From Paraburkholderia phytofirmans OLGA172 (GTDB taxonomy: Bacteria; Pseudomonadota; Gammaproteobacteria; Burkholderiales; Burkholderiaceae), in the NCBI RefSeq assembly GCF_001634365.1, contig NZ_CP014579.1, forward strand, positions 3,100,001 to 3,164,000: a DNA stretch of 64,000 nt, in the 5' to 3' direction. Position 1 is the first letter of the stretch; each line of letters starts with the position of its first letter. Positions 62,019-64,000 of the stretch are shown in pieces. The translations under genes and the position numbers were made by a program. The notes under the pieces are model-generated. The model made no database searches. It had not been told where the DNA came from and saw only the letters and a program-made list of their open reading frames with translations.

Positions 62019-63428
62019 ATGAACACGGTGACTAAACTGAGCCTCGATAACGCTCAGGTCCCGAAGACAAAAGGTCGCCTGCTGATTCTGCTGACACTGG
62101 CGATCGGCTTCGTCATGGCGATGATCGATGTAACCGCGGTCAACGTCGCTCTGCCGGACATCTCTCTGAATCTGTCGGTTCCGCTAACCGGCCTGGTGTG
62201 GGTGGTCGATGGTTACACCCTGACCTTTGCCGCTCTACTGCTAGCTGGCGGAGCGTTAGCCGACCGCCTCGGATCAAAGCGAATCTATCAAGCGGGATTG
62301 ACAGTCTTTTTGCTGAGTTCCGCCTTATGCGGAATCGCGCCAGGCGGCGGCGTTCTCATCGGCGCGCGCTTGTTACAGGGAGCGGGTGCGGCGATGTTCA
62401 TGCCGAGCTCGCTCAGCTTGCTCACCCAAACCTTTGAGGATGAACAGGCGCGTATAAAAATGTTTGGCATCTGGTCAGCTATGGTCGGGGCGTCATCGGC
62501 CGTCGGACCCCTGATCGGTGGCGTGCTGGTTCATCAGTTCGGCTGGCGCAGCGTATTTTTGATTAATTTACCGATTGGTGTGCTCGGTATTGGACTGACA
62601 CAATTCTTGATCCCTGCCACGCCCAAACACGAACACCCGCTATCGCTGATCAGCCATGGACTCGCCGTGCTTGCATTGGGCGCATTGAGTTTCTTTCTGA
62701 TCGAAGGGCCGAATCTCGGCTGGCTTTCTGCGCCTGTGATGTCTGCTGCGGCCATCACTGGCGTGACAGTGATCGCGCTTGTGCAACAGGAGCGTAGGGG
62801 CGCCCATCCGCTGCTGCCGCGCGCATTGTTCCAGACCTCCAGTTTTACGGCAATCAATGTCATTGGCTTCCTCTTCAACTTCGGTATGTTTGGGCTGATA
62901 TTCCTTTTGAGCTTGTATCTACAGCAGGCGCGTGGCGCGGACGCTCTACAGGCCGGCTTACAACTTCTTCCCATAATGATCGGAATTACAGCAGGCAACC
63001 TCTCCTCATCTCGCTACTCTGCGCGTTTCGGAATGCCCAAAGTGATTTTCGTTTGCTCTGGCGCCGCAGCGCTAATGGCGCTTACCGTGGCGGCCGGTCA
63101 AACGTACATGCCCTATCCGCTATTGCTACTCTGTGTGACTACCATGTCTTCGCTTATCGCTGTTGCTATACCAGCGATGACTACTCTGGCGATGCAGATT
63201 GCCGGACGCACCTACGCAAACAGCGCGGCAGCAGCTCTCAATGCGAACCGTCAGATCGGCGCTTTGGTGGGAGTGGCGCTAATGGGAATTATTCTCCACA
63301 CGGTACCCGGCTGGAACGTTCGGTTGCAGCTGGCGTTTGTCGGTCTCACACTGGCTTTTGGTGCAGTCAGTTTTCTGATCTACCGTTTTGTCGGCGTATT
63401 CAAACCCGCCTCACCCGTTGGTGTCTGA
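62019..63428 (+). CDS. DHA2-family (14-TM) MFS exporter
   Basis: The ATG at 62019 with AAGGA upstream gives 469 aa. FVMAMIDVTAVNVALPDIS, LVWVVDGYTLTFAALLLAGGALADRLGSKR (motif A, quoted here in parts) and AMFMPSSLSLLTQTF mark a DHA2 drug:H+ antiporter. Fourteen TM helices are expected. The paired-operator promoter upstream suggests induction by its substrate. It differs clearly from the DHA2 protein at 31010-32650. Confidence 0.92.
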   Translation: MNTVTKLSLDNAQVPKTKGRLLILLTLAIGFVMAMIDVTAVNVALPDISLNLSVPLTGLVWVVDGYTLTFAALLLAGGALADRLGSKRIYQAGLTVFLLSSALCGIAPGGGVLIGARLLQGAGAAMFMPSSLSLLTQTFEDEQARIKMFGIWSAMVGASSAVGPLIGGVLVHQFGWRSVFLINLPIGVLGIGLTQFLIPATPKHEHPLSLISHGLAVLALGALSFFLIEGPNLGWLSAPVMSAAAITGVTVIALVQQERRGAHPLLPRALFQTSSFTAINVIGFLFNFGMFGLIFLLSLYLQQARGADALQAGLQLLPIMIGITAGNLSSSRYSARFGMPKVIFVCSGAAALMALTVAAGQTYMPYPLLLLCVTTMSSLIAVAIPAMTTLAMQIAGRTYANSAAAALNANRQIGALVGVALMGIILHTVPGWNVRLQLAFVGLTLAFGAVSFLIYRFVGVFKPASPVGV

Positions 63429-63658
63429 TTGGGTCGAGTTCAATAGATGATTGCATCAACCCGCTCCGACCTAACATGATGAGTCTGGACCGTGCGACTC
63501 CAGATTCGAAGAATCACTGATGACCTGAACGTCCACACAAGGCTGGTCGGCACTTGACAACACACTGCTCGTTGCAGTTCGCCTTGTCGCAATGCAGATG
63601 GATCCGCATAATGTTCGACGTTCAGTCCCGCATAAACCCTCTTCAAATGGACACGATC

Positions 63659-64000
63659 ATGAATAAGCTCATAGGTAAGGTGGCCGTCGTAACGGGCGCG
63701 TCCAAGGGCATTGGCGCCGCCATTGCCAAGGCACTCGCTGCAGAAGGTGCGTCGGTGGTGGTCAACTATGCCACCAGCAAAGCCGGTGCCGAGACCGTCG
63801 TCGCGGCCATCACAGCTGCCAATGGTAAGGCGATCGCCGTGGGCGGTGATGTCTCGAAGGCGGCAGATGCGCAAAGCATTATCGATGCTGCCATCGAGAC
63901 TTATGGCCGTCTCGATATCCTCGTGAACAATTCGGGAGTCTACGAGTTCGCTCCACTCGAAGAGATCACCGAAGAGCACTTCCATAGGCAGTTCAACATC
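63659..64000 (+). CDS. Short-chain dehydrogenase/reductase, cut by the window end
   Basis: The 114 residues visible begin MNKLIGKVAVVTGASKGIGA with the NAD(P)-binding TGxxxGIG motif, and have VVVNYATSKAGAE, the DVSKAADA segment and LDILVNNSGVYEF (the NNxG motif). It is a classical SDR, probably of the 3-oxoacyl-reductase/glucose-dehydrogenase type, in which an Asn-Tyr after strand 2 favours NADP(H). An in-frame ATG four codons upstream (63647) is an alternative start. The catalytic Ser-Tyr-Lys lies beyond the window. Confidence 0.92.
   Translation, partial: MNKLIGKVAVVTGASKGIGAAIAKALAAEGASVVVNYATSKAGAETVVAAITAANGKAIAVGGDVSKAADAQSIIDAAIETYGRLDILVNNSGVYEFAPLEEITEEHFHRQFNI

Noticed and set aside
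63440..63985. 181-aa leftward frame
   Set aside because: It is the antisense shadow of the SDR gene, whose NAD(P)-binding and NNxG motifs are clear on the + strand.
1..64000. CRISPR arrays, tRNA or rRNA genes, intact insertion sequences
   Set aside because: No regularly spaced repeats, cloverleaf-like segments, rRNA-like sequence or transposase motifs were found by reading both strands.

Overview
The window is high-GC DNA whose gene content (a type VI secretion fragment, a Pen-like class A beta-lactamase, a Wzx/Wzy-type exopolysaccharide cluster with YjbH and WcaJ homologues, and a Burkholderia-type porin remnant) points to a beta-proteobacterium of the Burkholderiaceae, most likely Paraburkholderia or Burkholderia. 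No rRNA, tRNA, CRISPR array or intact insertion sequence was seen.

Layout. (1) 0-7.8 kb, + strand: a type VI secretion (T6SS) block: an unknown protein, a short PAAR protein, a two-TM protein, TssM without a recognisable P-loop, and TssF. (2) 7.8-8.8 kb: a Tat-exported class A beta-lactamase. (3) 8.9-30.2 kb: the most interesting part. It contains five small proteins (75-95 aa) that share a double-glycine leader of exactly 26 residues. With them lies a complete type I export machine: a peptidase-C39 ABC transporter with two N-terminal cyclic-nucleotide-binding-like domains, HlyD, an outer-membrane factor and a parvulin-type isomerase. The regulatory proteins are a sigma-54 activator, a PP2C phosphatase, a membrane Ser/Thr kinase and a membrane double-FHA protein. 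An LRAT-fold protein, a caspase-like/FGE-sulfatase protein and two DUF4399 proteins complete the set. Three of the peptide genes have a very good sigma-54 (-24/-12) promoter, and two of these carry an upstream site CCAACA-N13-TGTTGG centred about 135 bp upstream. I infer a sigma-54-switched, phosphorylation-gated secretion system for Asn-rich peptides of unknown function.

(4) 30.7-33.3 kb: a DUF3303-type protein, a DHA2-family MFS exporter and a small, probably frameshifted gene. (5) 33.6-55.2 kb: an exopolysaccharide cluster read mostly leftward from a sigma-54-like promoter near 55.03 kb. The order is wcaJ-like priming transferase, yjbH-like gene, lipoprotein, wza, wzb, wzc, glycosyltransferases, a Wzy-like protein, a fused GT4-GT2, wzx, and acyltransferases. 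The middle (about 35.5-48 kb) is visibly AT-richer than its flanks, as expected for a transferred, strain-specific polysaccharide block. (6) 55.5-64 kb: small stress-type membrane proteins, an Lrp/AsnC regulator, an Ap4A phosphorylase-like protein with an adenosine-specific-kinase-family protein, an FmdB zinc ribbon, an FMN-dependent lactate dehydrogenase-like enzyme, a decayed porin end, a second DHA2 exporter with a paired-operator promoter, and an SDR oxidoreductase cut by the window end.

The sigma-54 promoters were read by eye against TGGCACG-N4-TTGCW. They recur at the peptide genes, the LRAT gene, the exopolysaccharide operon, an acyltransferase and a 24-aa membrane protein, suggesting that RpoN coordinates envelope and secretion functions here.
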